DNA of 64,000 bases from Lewinellaceae bacterium (GTDB lineage: Bacteria > Bacteroidota > Bacteroidia > Chitinophagales > Saprospiraceae): NCBI GenBank assembly GCA_020636105.1, contig JACJYL010000002.1:1764001-1828000 (forward strand). Reading direction: 5' to 3'. The notes beneath the pieces were generated by a model, which worked only from the letters and a program-made list of their open reading frames with translations, did not search any database and had not been told where the DNA came from. This document shows positions 51,601 through 60,411 of this stretch, one piece after another (position 1 is the stretch's first letter; each line of letters begins with the position of its first letter). Made by a program: the position numbers and the translations under genes.

Positions 51601-52173
51601 GAAAGAGTCGTCGTAATCCATATGCAGCCAAAGGGCTTCGAGGCCTTCGGTCGTTTCCAACGTAAAATGCTTGCGCATAAATACTGAAATGGTTCCGTTG
51701 GGCACATAGGTGGCATCATCGCCATCACCGTAACCGATGCTGGTTCCTCCCATATTCCAGGGGCCGTCATCAAAACCGGGATTCCTCCAGCTGTTCGGCA
51801 CGGAAGCATTGGGAACTATATATTTCCAAACATCCCCCCGGTCGATCACGGAATACCAGTTCATGGACACCTGGGTTCTGTCCTTATCGGAAGCAAAGAT
51901 CAAAAACGGATCTCCAGGGTTAAGACTGAGTGCTGGAATGTGCCATTTCAACAAGTCATTGGAATCATCGCTGAGATAATAATCCCCGAGGTTGACGGGT
52001 GAAGCGCCAAAGTTGTTGAGTTCTATCCAGTCAGGGGTATCGCCATCCTCGTCGTAGATCACATCGATATTGGAAGACATCACTTCATTGATGCGAACAT
52101 CCTGCCCGGACAAAGATTGGGCAGCGACTAAAATGACCAAAGAAAAAATGCCTTGAATGAAAAAACGTCCCAT
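48634..52173 (-). CDS. Large secreted CotH-kinase/lamin-tail-domain protein with type IX secretion tail
   Basis: This 1,179-residue protein has a signal peptide (cleavage after SLSGQ) and an N-terminal lamin-tail domain (VRINEVMSSNIDVIYDEDGDTPDWIELNN). A galactose-binding-like region follows (residues ~100-270), then a chitobiase-like segment. The CotH kinase-like region (~480-850) includes SGNDWNTSMMRDGMM and LNGQYWGIHNIREKVNEDFL. A second lamin-tail domain (VINEINYNSPSWANAGDWVELLNPT) precedes a type IX sorting tail (IYPNPF through GVYGIRVETG). It is therefore probably exported by the T9SS and held on the surface. CotH kinases phosphorylate proteins in Bacillus spores; the substrate here is unknown. 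ATG 52173 is chosen over an upstream GTG at 52209. Confidence 0.93.
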   Translation of the reverse strand: MGRFFIQGIFSLVILVAAQSLSGQDVRINEVMSSNIDVIYDEDGDTPDWIELNNFGASPVNLGDYYLSDDSNDLLKWHIPALSLNPGDPFLIFASDKDRTQVSMNWYSVIDRGDVWKYIVPNASVPNSWRNPGFDDGPWNMGGTSIGYGDGDDATYVPNGTISVFMRKHFTLETTEGLEALWLHMDYDDSFVAYLNGTEIARANIGTPGVMVSYNQTAGSDHEAAIYNGGSPEAFNLSEMTSLLVEGDNVLAVQVHNIGAVSSDMSGIPILTLGYVQPVSLNEPLSNDVYLEGGRLHTNFKLSSGGETLYLTHDVEGVVDSLTFGSFPANYSFGRLLNNPDELVYFANPTPEAPNGGTYYSEIVDHEVQFSLNQMFLTSTQSLVLSGAGEGEQIRYTLNGADPTASSAIYSLPINISSNKVVKARITKTGALQGRITSRTYLFDSPHDLPVISLTTDPENLWSNQTGIYALGTNYDNNFPFFGANFWEDWERPAHITMMEPSGQTAFSVNCGISIFGGWSRGNAQKSLSIFMRSEYGDDAIEYHLFDDKPIDQFHSLVLRNSGNDWNTSMMRDGMMSSLVRNLDIDLQAYRPAVMYLNGQYWGIHNIREKVNEDFLEANHGVPASNIDLLEGNASPVEGSNAAYLDMISFLQTNDIAQSANYEAVSERMDISNFADYTIAEIYFDNQDWPGNNIKFWRSHSDGGKWRWILFDTDFGFSTWADANYLNNTLEFATATNGPDWPNPPWSTYLLRRLLQNIEFRNYFINRFADLMNTSFKALTVKNHIDIVAERIESEMPRHSSQWQGPNIWTWSQEIEKMKNFANVRVYYLRNHIRTKFNLPAQYAVGVNRIPETGGIIRLNTLTLYEPQWSGVYFQTVPIRLTAQPNVGYVFDHWEVNGQTLTSETIEVDITQGTNIFAYFAEGSAVTSIVINEINYNSPSWANAGDWVELLNPTANAIDLSAWVMKDDDDAHAFLIPEGTVIPAYGYLVLCQDSDKFEAIHPDVAPYAGEFDFGLGSSGDAVRLYDAAGMLVDSVAYGVSLPWPVAPNGEGPSLELIYYNYDNALPQSWQASSVNTGTPGQPNSSLTATQSPSIKEGLDIYPNPFRDYTLIRPKTVTAAPWAIQIFAADGRQCFETTTQGDEFRWNGHDAGGNRLPAGVYGIRVETGQTIFAARLLLTQ

Positions 52174-52211
52174 CCCCTGTTGTTTTTTTAGATTAAAAAA
52201 AGAGTCCACAA

Positions 52212-52241
52212 AAAAGGTAAATGTCGTGTTTTTTGGACAAA
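52212..52241 (-). promoter_or_regulatory. Probable promoter of the CotH/lamin-tail gene
   Basis: On the minus strand TTTG (52238-52241) and TACCTTTT (52212-52219, one mismatch to TAnnTTTG) are 18 bases apart, starting transcription ~32 bases before the ATG at 52173. Confidence 0.45.
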
Positions 52242-52487
52242 AGACAGGGGGTTTGGGTTTTTAATTACGGGGGGAGTTGTAACAGCTTGCACTTTCTTCA
52301 AATGGAAATATCATCCGTCCTTAGAGAACTCAAATAGATTGGGCTCAGTGGCAAATCCCCTCCCCCGGTGTCCCCCTCAGGACAGTTAAGGTAGATAACC
52401 CAAACGGTACAGTCGAATTTGTTTTGTTTTTTTTGTAGTATTGCCTTGGCAAAGCATGACGATTTACTCAAGAGGTAACTTTACCGG

Positions 52488-53189
52488 ATGCAATCAGGAA
52501 CAAATACTGCCCTATTGATTTTCTCCCGCCAGGCCAGGGCTGAAGCGGAGGTAAAGTCATTTGTTCCGACGATGGGTAAAAAAGGAAATACCTCCATTGC
52601 CCAGAAGCTCATCCGAAAATCCATTTCCACCGCCCGAAAAACGCGTCTGCCCTTTTTTACCTGCTACGACACAGCCCAACATGGCGATACTTTCGGAGAA
52701 CGTATGGCCAACGCCATTGAAGGGATTTATGCGAAAGGGTATCAAAACGTCATCGTGCTCGGAAACGACTGTCCCGGAATGGATCACTTGGATCTTTTAT
52801 CTGTTCCTAACAAGCTGGAATCACACCCCCTGGTTATGGGGCCGGCAACCGACGGAGGGCTATACCTCATCGGGATGCGCCAGGACAGTTACCAGCGGCA
52901 GGCTTTTATCGATCTTCCCTGGGAAACGTCCCAATTACAATCCGGACTGATCCAATACGCCGAAACATCCTCCAATGCTATCTTCTGGCTGAAAGTCCAA
53001 CAGGACATCGACAATGCGGCTGATTTTAACACGCTGCTCACCTGTCTGCCGGGGATCGACCCATTGAGACAACAATTCATCAGCATAATAAATTCTTTCC
53101 AAACCGTATCCAGGACAACAAATACGTTAGGGGTCTTCCTGAAATATCTCCTGTACAACGGGCCTTTGAGGGCTCCTCCTCTCGCCTAA
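52488..53189 (+). CDS. DUF2064-family nucleotidyl/glycosyl transferase-like protein (TIGR04282 type)
   Basis: The 233-residue protein has the GT-A-like fold of the DUF2064/TIGR04282 group: ALLIFSRQARAEAEVKS at the start, VIVLGNDCPGMDHLDL with the metal-binding aspartate region, and GPATDGGLYLIGM. Database names link the group to arsenosugar synthesis, a context-based label I would not rely on here, since no ars genes are in the window. There is no signal peptide, so it is cytoplasmic. It precedes the SusC gene by 120 bases with a weak terminator-like hairpin between, and may belong functionally to that locus. Confidence 0.85.
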   Translation: MQSGTNTALLIFSRQARAEAEVKSFVPTMGKKGNTSIAQKLIRKSISTARKTRLPFFTCYDTAQHGDTFGERMANAIEGIYAKGYQNVIVLGNDCPGMDHLDLLSVPNKLESHPLVMGPATDGGLYLIGMRQDSYQRQAFIDLPWETSQLQSGLIQYAETSSNAIFWLKVQQDIDNAADFNTLLTCLPGIDPLRQQFISIINSFQTVSRTTNTLGVFLKYLLYNGPLRAPPLA

Positions 53190-53201
53190 TTGTTATGCTG
53201 A

Positions 53202-53225
53202 GCTTTAGCCCAAATTGGCTGAAGC
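53202..53225 (+). terminator. Weak hairpin terminator candidate after the DUF2064 gene
   Basis: GCTTTAGCC (53202-53210) pairs with GGCTGAAGC (53217-53225) over 9 bp with one G-U pair and a 6-base loop, 13 bases past the stop codon. The T-rich stretch after it is broken, so termination may be partial. Confidence 0.38.
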
Positions 53226-53309
53226 AGTTTCACTATTTTCAAATTAACTCAGGAACAACCCGTCCATCAAGCGGGCTGCATCCCTTTGTTTACTTTAACC
53301 ATTCGAATA

Positions 53310-56300
53310 ATGAAATTTTATCTTTCTCTGATTTTTTCCATCATGACCTCCCTGGTTTTCGCCCAATCCGACCTGGTTTCGGGTATAGTCACCGATGCGG
53401 AAACCGGTGAGCCCTTGCCAGGAGTCACTATTTACGAAAAAGAAACCCGTACGGGAACCGTAACGGATGTCAATGGTTTTTATTCCCTGACCATTTCAGG
53501 GGAGGAAGCGGTTTTGGTCTTCAGTTTTTACGGTTATAAATCCATTGAAAAAACCCTCGACGAGAGACCTTTCCTGGATGTCGCTCTTTTTTCGGACATC
53601 AAATTGCTGGATGAGATCGTCGTCACCGCCCTGGGGCTCAGACGGGAATCCAAAAAACTGGGTTACGCCACCCAAAGCCTTGAAGGCAAAGAAATTTCGG
53701 AAGTAAAATCCGTAAATTTTGTGGACAACCTTGCCGGGAAGATCGCCGGACTGACGGTAAGCCACGGGGCCACAGGCGTGGGATCCACCTCCAGGATTAC
53801 CATCCGCGGCGAGTCCTCTTTTACCAACAATAATCCACTGTTTGTGGTGGACGGCACCCCGATCAACAATAATACCGTCCTGAATTTCAACAACGAAGCC
53901 GCGGCCGGTTTCCAGGAGATCGATTTCGGCAACGGAGCCATGGAGATCCCTTCTGACAATGTAGCTTCTGTTTCGGTTTTGAAAGGCCCGGGCGCAGCTG
54001 CCCTCTATGGCACAAGAGCCTCCAACGGCGTGGTCATCATCACCACTAAAGACGGATCTGCCTCTGACAAACCAACGGTCAGCATCAATTCCTCTGTTTT
54101 TCTCGAAAAACCATTCCGGTTGCCACAGTTCCAAAACAAATACGGGCAGGGCAACAGCGGGCAGTTTGAATTTGTGGATGGACTGGGCGGAGGCATCAAT
54201 GACAACATCACTTACAGCTGGGGACCGGCTCTTGACCAGGGGTTGCTCATTCCTCAATTCGACAGCCCTGTGAATTTGCCTGACGGCACAATTGTGCGAG
54301 GCGGTGATGTAGCGGTCCATGGCGGTGCCCCTATTACTGCGACTCCTTTTCTTTCCCACCCCGACAACCTGAAAGATTTCTACCAGACCGGTGTCACCCT
54401 GATCAATAATGTCGCCGTAGCTTCTGGTTTCGACAAAGGACACTACCGTTTGTCCTTTACGGATCTGAGGAGCGAATCCATCATTCCCGGGGTTAATCTC
54501 AACCGACAGACCATCGCCGCAAGGTTAGCCTTCAACCCGTTTCAAAAACTGAGGATAGAATCTTCCCTGACCTACGTGAATGCCAAAAGCGATAACCGCC
54601 CGGCCAATGGGTACGGTTCCGAAAACATCAACTATGCACTGGTTGCCTGGGGGCCCCGGTCCATGGATATTCAAAACCTGAAAGATTACTGGCAGCCCGG
54701 ACTGGAAAACATTCAACACTATTCTTTTAATTACACCTTTTTCGACAATCCTTATTTTACGCTGCTGGAAAACCGCAACGCTTTCGGTCGCGACCGCCTG
54801 TTCGGCAATATTTCCGCTGTTTATGAATTTACGAAAAATCTGAACCTGAGGGTCAGGTCAGGCATGGATTATTCCGATGAACTGAGGACTTTTCGCAGGG
54901 CGCTGAGCAGCAACCGTTTCAAAAACGGAGCCTATGCCGAGCACACCGTTTTTTACAGGGAAAACAATACTGATTTCCTGTTGAACTACAACAAAAATAT
55001 CGGGGCACTCCAAGTGGATCTTTCCCTTGGCGGTAACCGCCTGGATCAACAGGCGAGAACGGTACAAACCCAGGCACTTTCTCTCGCCCAACCCGGCACC
55101 TATAGCCTGACCAATGCCGCTTCCCCCCTGGAGGTCTTCCAATTCAGCTCACGCAAACGCATCAACAGTTTTTACGGACTGGCAAAAGTCAGTTTCAAAG
55201 ATTTGGTCCACATCGACATTACCGGCAGGAATGACTGGTCGAGTGCCCTGGCCACCCCAACATCATCCGACAATACTTCTTTCTTTTATCCCTCCGTTTC
55301 AGCGAGTTTTGTGCTTTCCAACCTCATGGAAATGCCCGCCGGGATATCCTTTGCAAAAGTACGCGCCAGCTGGGCCCGGGCCGGAAATGACACCGACCCT
55401 TACCAGACCAGCACGGCTTTTGTTGCCCAGACCCCATACAACGCTCAACCCACTTTTAGTGCCAGTGATCTGATTCCCAATACCAACCTGCTGCCGGAAC
55501 GCACCACTTCCGTGGAATGGGGGGCCGACATCCGTTTCTTTGACGATAAACTGCGTCTGGACTTCACCGCCTACAATGCCCTGACCGAAAACCAGATCAT
55601 TTCCCTGCCCATCCCGATTTCTTCAGGTTACAACCAGCAGGTAGTGAACGGCGGAGCGGTAAGATCAAAAGGAATCGAGGCCATCGTAGGACTGAACCCA
55701 TGGCGCTCCGACCGGTTTTCATGGAATATCCTGTTCAACTTTAGTGAAAATGTGTCCACCGTTGAATCTTTACCCAAAGGGGCCGACCGGATCACCCTCG
55801 CCTATTCCCGGGTCTATGATAATGTCAACCAAACGGTATGGTTCCAGGTCGATGAAGGCGGCATTATTGGAGATATTTACGGCACCGGTTACCTGAAAAA
55901 TAAAAACGGGGACTTTGTGATCGGTAGCGACGGAAGGTATGTCGTGGATAATACGCTAAAAAAACTCGGCAACTACAATCCTGATTTCATCCTGGCAATG
56001 AACAATGACTTTCAATTCGGCAACTGGCATCTTAATTTTCTGCTCGACTGGAGACAGGGTGGGGAGATTGTTTCAAGAACCTTATCCCTCGGCGGTGTCG
56101 GAGGACAGCTGATCGAAACCGAAGACCGCCCTGGATCAGGCATCGTTGCGGAAGGGGTAGTCAATTTGGGGAGTGATGAAAGTCCGGTGTGGGAAGCCAA
56201 TACAAAAGCCATCCCGGCAGAGAGTTATTACCGCCAGTATTACGACCGGAATCACGAGGAAAACAATGTTTACGATGCCTCTTATCTGAAACTGCGACAG

Positions 56301-56516
56301 CTTTCCATCGGGTACACTTTCAACAAGGGTATATTCCGAAACGGCCGGCAACTGGACATTGCCCTCGTCGGCAGGAACCTGTTTGCCCTGAGCGAAATTC
56401 CCCACTTCGATCCCGAACAACTGGCCATACAGGGCAACCGTTTTGTGAGCGGGGTGGAAAATATGTCTTACGCCACCACGCGTAGTTTCGGGTTTAAGGT
56501 TGGGTTTCAGTTTTAA
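53310..56516 (+). CDS. SusC/RagA-family TonB-linked outer-membrane protein
   Basis: SusC proteins form the TonB-dependent barrel of SusCD import pairs. The 1,068 residues have a signal peptide (cleavage after LVFAQ). A carboxypeptidase-regulatory-like domain follows (residues ~25-100: SGIVTDAETGEPLPGVTIY, VFSFYGYKS). The SusC hallmark junction LDEIVVTALGLRRESKKLGYA leads into the plug (IRGESSFTNNNPLFVVDGTPI, VSVLKGPGAAALYGTRASNGVV) and a long barrel ending in FGFKVGFQF. I start at ATG 53310, which gives a normal signal; the in-frame ATG at 53286 adds eight residues. The SusD partner follows after 22 bases. Confidence 0.95.
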   Translation: MKFYLSLIFSIMTSLVFAQSDLVSGIVTDAETGEPLPGVTIYEKETRTGTVTDVNGFYSLTISGEEAVLVFSFYGYKSIEKTLDERPFLDVALFSDIKLLDEIVVTALGLRRESKKLGYATQSLEGKEISEVKSVNFVDNLAGKIAGLTVSHGATGVGSTSRITIRGESSFTNNNPLFVVDGTPINNNTVLNFNNEAAAGFQEIDFGNGAMEIPSDNVASVSVLKGPGAAALYGTRASNGVVIITTKDGSASDKPTVSINSSVFLEKPFRLPQFQNKYGQGNSGQFEFVDGLGGGINDNITYSWGPALDQGLLIPQFDSPVNLPDGTIVRGGDVAVHGGAPITATPFLSHPDNLKDFYQTGVTLINNVAVASGFDKGHYRLSFTDLRSESIIPGVNLNRQTIAARLAFNPFQKLRIESSLTYVNAKSDNRPANGYGSENINYALVAWGPRSMDIQNLKDYWQPGLENIQHYSFNYTFFDNPYFTLLENRNAFGRDRLFGNISAVYEFTKNLNLRVRSGMDYSDELRTFRRALSSNRFKNGAYAEHTVFYRENNTDFLLNYNKNIGALQVDLSLGGNRLDQQARTVQTQALSLAQPGTYSLTNAASPLEVFQFSSRKRINSFYGLAKVSFKDLVHIDITGRNDWSSALATPTSSDNTSFFYPSVSASFVLSNLMEMPAGISFAKVRASWARAGNDTDPYQTSTAFVAQTPYNAQPTFSASDLIPNTNLLPERTTSVEWGADIRFFDDKLRLDFTAYNALTENQIISLPIPISSGYNQQVVNGGAVRSKGIEAIVGLNPWRSDRFSWNILFNFSENVSTVESLPKGADRITLAYSRVYDNVNQTVWFQVDEGGIIGDIYGTGYLKNKNGDFVIGSDGRYVVDNTLKKLGNYNPDFILAMNNDFQFGNWHLNFLLDWRQGGEIVSRTLSLGGVGGQLIETEDRPGSGIVAEGVVNLGSDESPVWEANTKAIPAESYYRQYYDRNHEENNVYDASYLKLRQLSIGYTFNKGIFRNGRQLDIALVGRNLFALSEIPHFDPEQLAIQGNRFVSGVENMSYATTRSFGFKVGFQF

Positions 56517-56538
56517 CCAGTACCAAAAATAAATAGTA

Positions 56539-57990
56539 ATGATAAATACCATAAAAATATTTTTCACCTCGGCAGTTATTGTATTGCTTACCTCCTGCGA
56601 CCGGGATTTTGAGGCCATCAATACCAACCCGAATGCTGCCAACCAGGTAGAGCCCGGGCTTTTATTGCGGCAGATTATTTATAACTACGGCGAAGAAATG
56701 TCGTACGAAGGATTTGTAGCCGGCAACCTGCTCGGCCAGTATTTCACGGCCATAGATTTCAACCTGTTTGATCGCCATAGTCTTACAGAACCCCAGTTTG
56801 GCGGCAACCCCTGGCCCGTTCTGTACACCAACCTTCGGGACAATGAAATTTTGCTCAACCAGGCACGTTCCAAACCCATCCAGGCGGTTTATGAAGGTCC
56901 GGCTCTGATCCTGAAAGCTTACCTCGCAGCGGCACTGACCGACCTCTACGGAGATGTTCCTTACAGCGAAGCATTGAAAGGGCTTGATGGTAATGTGACG
57001 CCGGCCTATGATAGCCAGGAAAACATCTATACCGGAGCGAATGGCATCCTCGATAACCTGGACAAAGGCATAACTGCCATTCAAAACTATTCCGGCACCC
57101 AAAGCCTCGAAGGAGATATCCTTTTTAACGGCAACCTTCAAAACTGGATCACTTTTGCCAACTCCCTGAAAATAAAAAGCCTGCTGCGCATCAGCGGGAA
57201 AGTGGAGGTGGCCGGAGCGCTCCAGGCCATTTACGACGGAGATGATTTTATGAAGGAAAACAGCCAGAGCGCGACCTTTGATTTCACCGACGGGCAGCCC
57301 AATAACTTTCGAATGGCAACCCTTCGTGACGGCGATTTTAATTTATTCATTCTATCCGAGACCATGGAAGAAATATTAAAAGGACTTGGCGATCCCCGAC
57401 TGGAAGTATTCTTCCGCCCGTTGGGCAATGATCCGGCGGGAACACAATTCACGGGCCTGCTGAACGGTCCGGATGCGTCCCAAACCTCCATCTCCGTGGC
57501 GGATTATTCCCTGACGGGAACCATTTTCCGGGAACATACGGGCGACCTGGAGGCCAACTTCTTAACTGCCTGGGAAACCCATTTTCTTGTGGCGGAAGCT
57601 GCTGAACGTGGCCTCATCACCGCCAATGCCCAAAGCCTTTACGAGACAGGCGTTCAGCTGGCTTTTGAATACTGGCAAACCGCCTTGCCTGCGGATTACC
57701 TGGTTTCGGGGCCCGCCGCTTATGGAATGGACGGCACAGACAAAATCCGGCAGATCGTCACCCAAAAATGGATCGCCAACATCATCAACGGCTACGAAGG
57801 ATGGATAGAATACCGCAGAACAGGATTCCCGGAACTTAAAACCATATCTGCCAGCCTGAACAACGACCTGATCCCCGTGCGCATGCCCTACCCTACAGAT
57901 GAGGCGGCTTTAAACCCGGTTCACTTCCAGGAAGCCACGGTTGGTAATGACAACAGTATCAATGCGCGGGTCTGGTGGGATTTGGATTAA
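56539..57990 (+). CDS. SusD/RagB-like surface lipoprotein
   Basis: SusD lipoproteins act as the lid of the SusC transporter and capture ligand at the cell surface. The 483-residue protein has a lipoprotein signal (lipobox LLTSC, Cys ~20) followed by the family start RDFEAINTNPNAANQVEPGLLLRQIIYNYG. Helical TPR-like segments follow (LILKAYLAAALTDLYGDVPYSEAL; FANSLKIKSLLRISGK), with a C-terminal ITQKWIANIINGYEGWIEYRRTGFPEL-type region. It belongs to the SusD-like group 2. It is translationally close to SusC (22 bases). No glycoside hydrolase is encoded nearby, so the ligand may not be a polysaccharide. Confidence 0.94.
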   Translation: MINTIKIFFTSAVIVLLTSCDRDFEAINTNPNAANQVEPGLLLRQIIYNYGEEMSYEGFVAGNLLGQYFTAIDFNLFDRHSLTEPQFGGNPWPVLYTNLRDNEILLNQARSKPIQAVYEGPALILKAYLAAALTDLYGDVPYSEALKGLDGNVTPAYDSQENIYTGANGILDNLDKGITAIQNYSGTQSLEGDILFNGNLQNWITFANSLKIKSLLRISGKVEVAGALQAIYDGDDFMKENSQSATFDFTDGQPNNFRMATLRDGDFNLFILSETMEEILKGLGDPRLEVFFRPLGNDPAGTQFTGLLNGPDASQTSISVADYSLTGTIFREHTGDLEANFLTAWETHFLVAEAAERGLITANAQSLYETGVQLAFEYWQTALPADYLVSGPAAYGMDGTDKIRQIVTQKWIANIINGYEGWIEYRRTGFPELKTISASLNNDLIPVRMPYPTDEAALNPVHFQEATVGNDNSINARVWWDLD

Positions 57991-58036
57991 AAGAAGGGAC
58001 AGCACAGATAAAATTGCAGCGGTCCCATAAAATGCT

Positions 58037-58075
58037 TTGCGAACGCTGCACCTACTCCGCGACCATTGCGGTTAA
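58037..58075 (+). repeat. Single arm of the inverted repeat at 8887-8999
   Basis: The 39 bases align without gaps to the right arm at 8961-8999 with about 30 identities, both ending CATTGCGGTTAA. It lies in the 109-base leader between the SusD and symporter genes. The partner arm is absent. Confidence 0.6.
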
Positions 58076-58099
58076 AAATACTAACATACGAAGATCACA

Positions 58100-59467
58100 A
58101 TGATAAAAAACCCGATATACTGGCAATGGGGATTGCTGATCGCCTTTGGAATATTCTTTTTCTTCATTGCGCCCTATTCCAAAAAGCGGGAGCAATTTTT
58201 CGCGGCCGTCACGGATAAAGGAAAACAACCCGGCTTCTGGATGCTCACCGGCAGCCTGGTCATCTCCTGGATTTTTGCCAAATCCATCACCAATGCCGCC
58301 AACCTCGGACTTAGTTTCGGAATGGTTGGAGGCGTGGCCTATGCGGTTTATTATCTCTCTTTTATCGTGGCGGGCATCATCATTTACCGGTTGCGGACGA
58401 AGGGCGGATTCACCAGCATTCACCACTTTCTTCAAACACGGTTTGGGATTTATGCCGTGGGCATTTTTTCCATCCTCATCGGTTTCCGACTGTTCAACGA
58501 AGTGTGGTCCAACACCATGGTCATCGGCAGTTATTTTGGAGATCCGGGAACGAAATCCTATTACCTCGCCATTCTTGTTTTTACGGTGCTTACCCTCGCT
58601 TATGTGATCAAGGGAGGGCTGCGCAGTTCCCTCCTGACCGATGCCATCCAGATGGTTTTTTTCGGGGTATTGCTCGTTTTGTTGCTGGGCGTTATTTTAC
58701 CCAAAAACGAAGCCGGGGTGATGGATTACGTGCGCTCGGGCACCTGGAAAATGGATTCCGGGTTAAACCTGGTGTTCGCTGCGCTTTTGCAGGTTTTTAG
58801 TTATCCGTTCCACGATCCGGTATTGACGGACAGGGGCTTTATCAGTCCCCCAAAAACGACCCTCAAAAGTTATATGTGGGCGGCGGTAATCGGGGTAGTG
58901 TGTATGATATTGTTCAGTTTCGTGGGCATTTACGCCCGGTTTGAGGGACTGGAAGGACAGGCACCGGTGGCGGTAGGAAAAACCCTGGGCACCGGTGTCA
59001 TGCTGGCCATGAATTTTATCATGATCACCTCCGCAGCTTCTACGCTCGATTCCAGTTTTACCTCTTTTTCCAAATTGATGGTCATCGATCTGGGCAAAGG
59101 ATTGTCTCATTCCCTGACCAAAGGAAGATGGATGATGATCCTGCTTGCCGTTGGAGGTACGCTACCTGTTTTTGCAGGTCCTGAAGTCCTGTCAGCCACC
59201 ACGGTGAGCGGCACAATGGTGATGGGGCTGGCGCCGGTTTTTCTGTTGTGCCACCTTAAAGCTCCGAAAATTTCGTTTTATTTGTCCACCGGGCTGGGCG
59301 TACTGGTGGGAATCATACAGGTTTTAGGTTATTTCCCGGAACAACTGATTTGGACGACCGGCAAATATGCCGACCTGCTCTGGGCCAATGCCTGGGGACT
59401 TTTGGCTTGTTTTATGGTTTACCTGGCTCCGGTAATATTCAACTATGGAAAGGAAAAAAGTAACTAA
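58100..59467 (+). CDS. Sodium:solute symporter family protein
   Basis: This 455-residue inner-membrane protein with about 12-13 helices resembles the SSF (SglT/PutP) fold. The N-terminal helix pair with SLVISWIFAKSITNAANLG fits the unwound helix 1 that binds Na+ and substrate. Later helices include FILIGFRLFNEVW, YVIKGGLRSSLLTDAIQM and SAASTLDSSFTSFSKLMVIDL, the last being the Na+-site serine region of helix 8. It would import a small solute with sodium. It lies downstream of SusCD, suggesting that it takes the product across the inner membrane, and its last 23 bases overlap the phosphoesterase gene. Confidence 0.88.
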   Translation: MIKNPIYWQWGLLIAFGIFFFFIAPYSKKREQFFAAVTDKGKQPGFWMLTGSLVISWIFAKSITNAANLGLSFGMVGGVAYAVYYLSFIVAGIIIYRLRTKGGFTSIHHFLQTRFGIYAVGIFSILIGFRLFNEVWSNTMVIGSYFGDPGTKSYYLAILVFTVLTLAYVIKGGLRSSLLTDAIQMVFFGVLLVLLLGVILPKNEAGVMDYVRSGTWKMDSGLNLVFAALLQVFSYPFHDPVLTDRGFISPPKTTLKSYMWAAVIGVVCMILFSFVGIYARFEGLEGQAPVAVGKTLGTGVMLAMNFIMITSAASTLDSSFTSFSKLMVIDLGKGLSHSLTKGRWMMILLAVGGTLPVFAGPEVLSATTVSGTMVMGLAPVFLLCHLKAPKISFYLSTGLGVLVGIIQVLGYFPEQLIWTTGKYADLLWANAWGLLACFMVYLAPVIFNYGKEKSN

Positions 59468-60281
59468 AGACATCGGACAATTAGCAGGAAGGGTACTCGT
59501 CTTTGGCGGCGTGTACAGCAATTTACAGGCCCTTCAAAAGATGAAGGCCATCGCCGAAAGTTTGTCCATCCCCCCGGAGCACATCCTCTGCACCGGAGAC
59601 ATTGTGGGGTACTGTGCTCAGCCCGCGGAATGTGTGGAGGAGATCATCTCATGGGGCATTCATTCCATTGCGGGAAACGTGGAAATACAGTTGAGGGAAG
59701 GAGAAGAAGATTGTGGTTGTGATTTCACGAGTGGCGGCAGGTGCGATACCTTTTCCCGCCAATGGTACCCCTATGCCGCCGGACAAATGAAACCTAAACA
59801 CCTGGAGTGGATGCATGAGTTGCCCGATTTTATCACTTTTGATTACGAAGGGAAAAAAGCACTGGTAGTCCATGGTTCTTTTCATGGTACCTCGGATTTC
59901 ATTTTCAAATCCACCGCATGGTCCCAAAAATCCATTCATTTTGAGGATAGCGGTGCCGACCTGATCCTCGGGGGTCACTGCGGTTTGCCCTTTTCGGATA
60001 GCCGGAATGAAAAAACATGGTTGAACGCCGGGGTGATAGGCATGCCTGCTAATGATGGCACCCCGAGCGTCTGGTATTTATTATTGGAACAGGATGCAGC
60101 TAACAATATCTCTTTCCAGCACCATTCTTTTGAATACGACCACGCCACAGCGGCCCGGTTGATGAATGAAAAAGGGCTCCCCAAGTCTTACGCCCAAACC
60201 TTATCGACGGGCATTTGGGACAATTGTGAGATTTTGCCAGAGGAGGAGACGAGGGCGCAGGGGAGGCGGTTGGTGATTTGA
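59445..60281 (+). CDS. Metallophosphoesterase-like protein with degenerate metal site
   Basis: The 278-residue protein aligns by motif order with YfcE/calcineurin-type phosphoesterases. The usual motifs are altered, however: SDIHGN becomes GGVYSN (losing Asp and His ligands), GNHD becomes GNVE, and GHTH becomes GHCG. TGDIVGY, the GN asparagine and VVHGS are kept. A cysteine-rich insert (EEDCGCDFTSGGRCD) is present. It may be an inactive or regulatory homologue, or use different metals through its cysteines; both are inference. Its start overlaps the symporter gene by 23 bases, so the two are translationally coupled. Confidence 0.85.
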   Translation: MERKKVTKDIGQLAGRVLVFGGVYSNLQALQKMKAIAESLSIPPEHILCTGDIVGYCAQPAECVEEIISWGIHSIAGNVEIQLREGEEDCGCDFTSGGRCDTFSRQWYPYAAGQMKPKHLEWMHELPDFITFDYEGKKALVVHGSFHGTSDFIFKSTAWSQKSIHFEDSGADLILGGHCGLPFSDSRNEKTWLNAGVIGMPANDGTPSVWYLLLEQDAANNISFQHHSFEYDHATAARLMNEKGLPKSYAQTLSTGIWDNCEILPEEETRAQGRRLVI

Positions 60282-60411
60282 TTTTTGTAATTCCGACGGG
60301 AGTAGAAAAATAATTTATAACTAATTTATTTTCAGCGCTTTAAGCCAAAAAATATTTTCAACTTAGAAAAAACTAAATCAATAATCAAAAAAATCTACCC
60401 TAAAGTTCCTA

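Noticed and set aside
52488..53189. Assignment of the DUF2064 gene to arsenosugar synthesis
   Set aside because: That name rests on other genomes' context; no arsM, radical-SAM arsS or other arsenic genes are present here.
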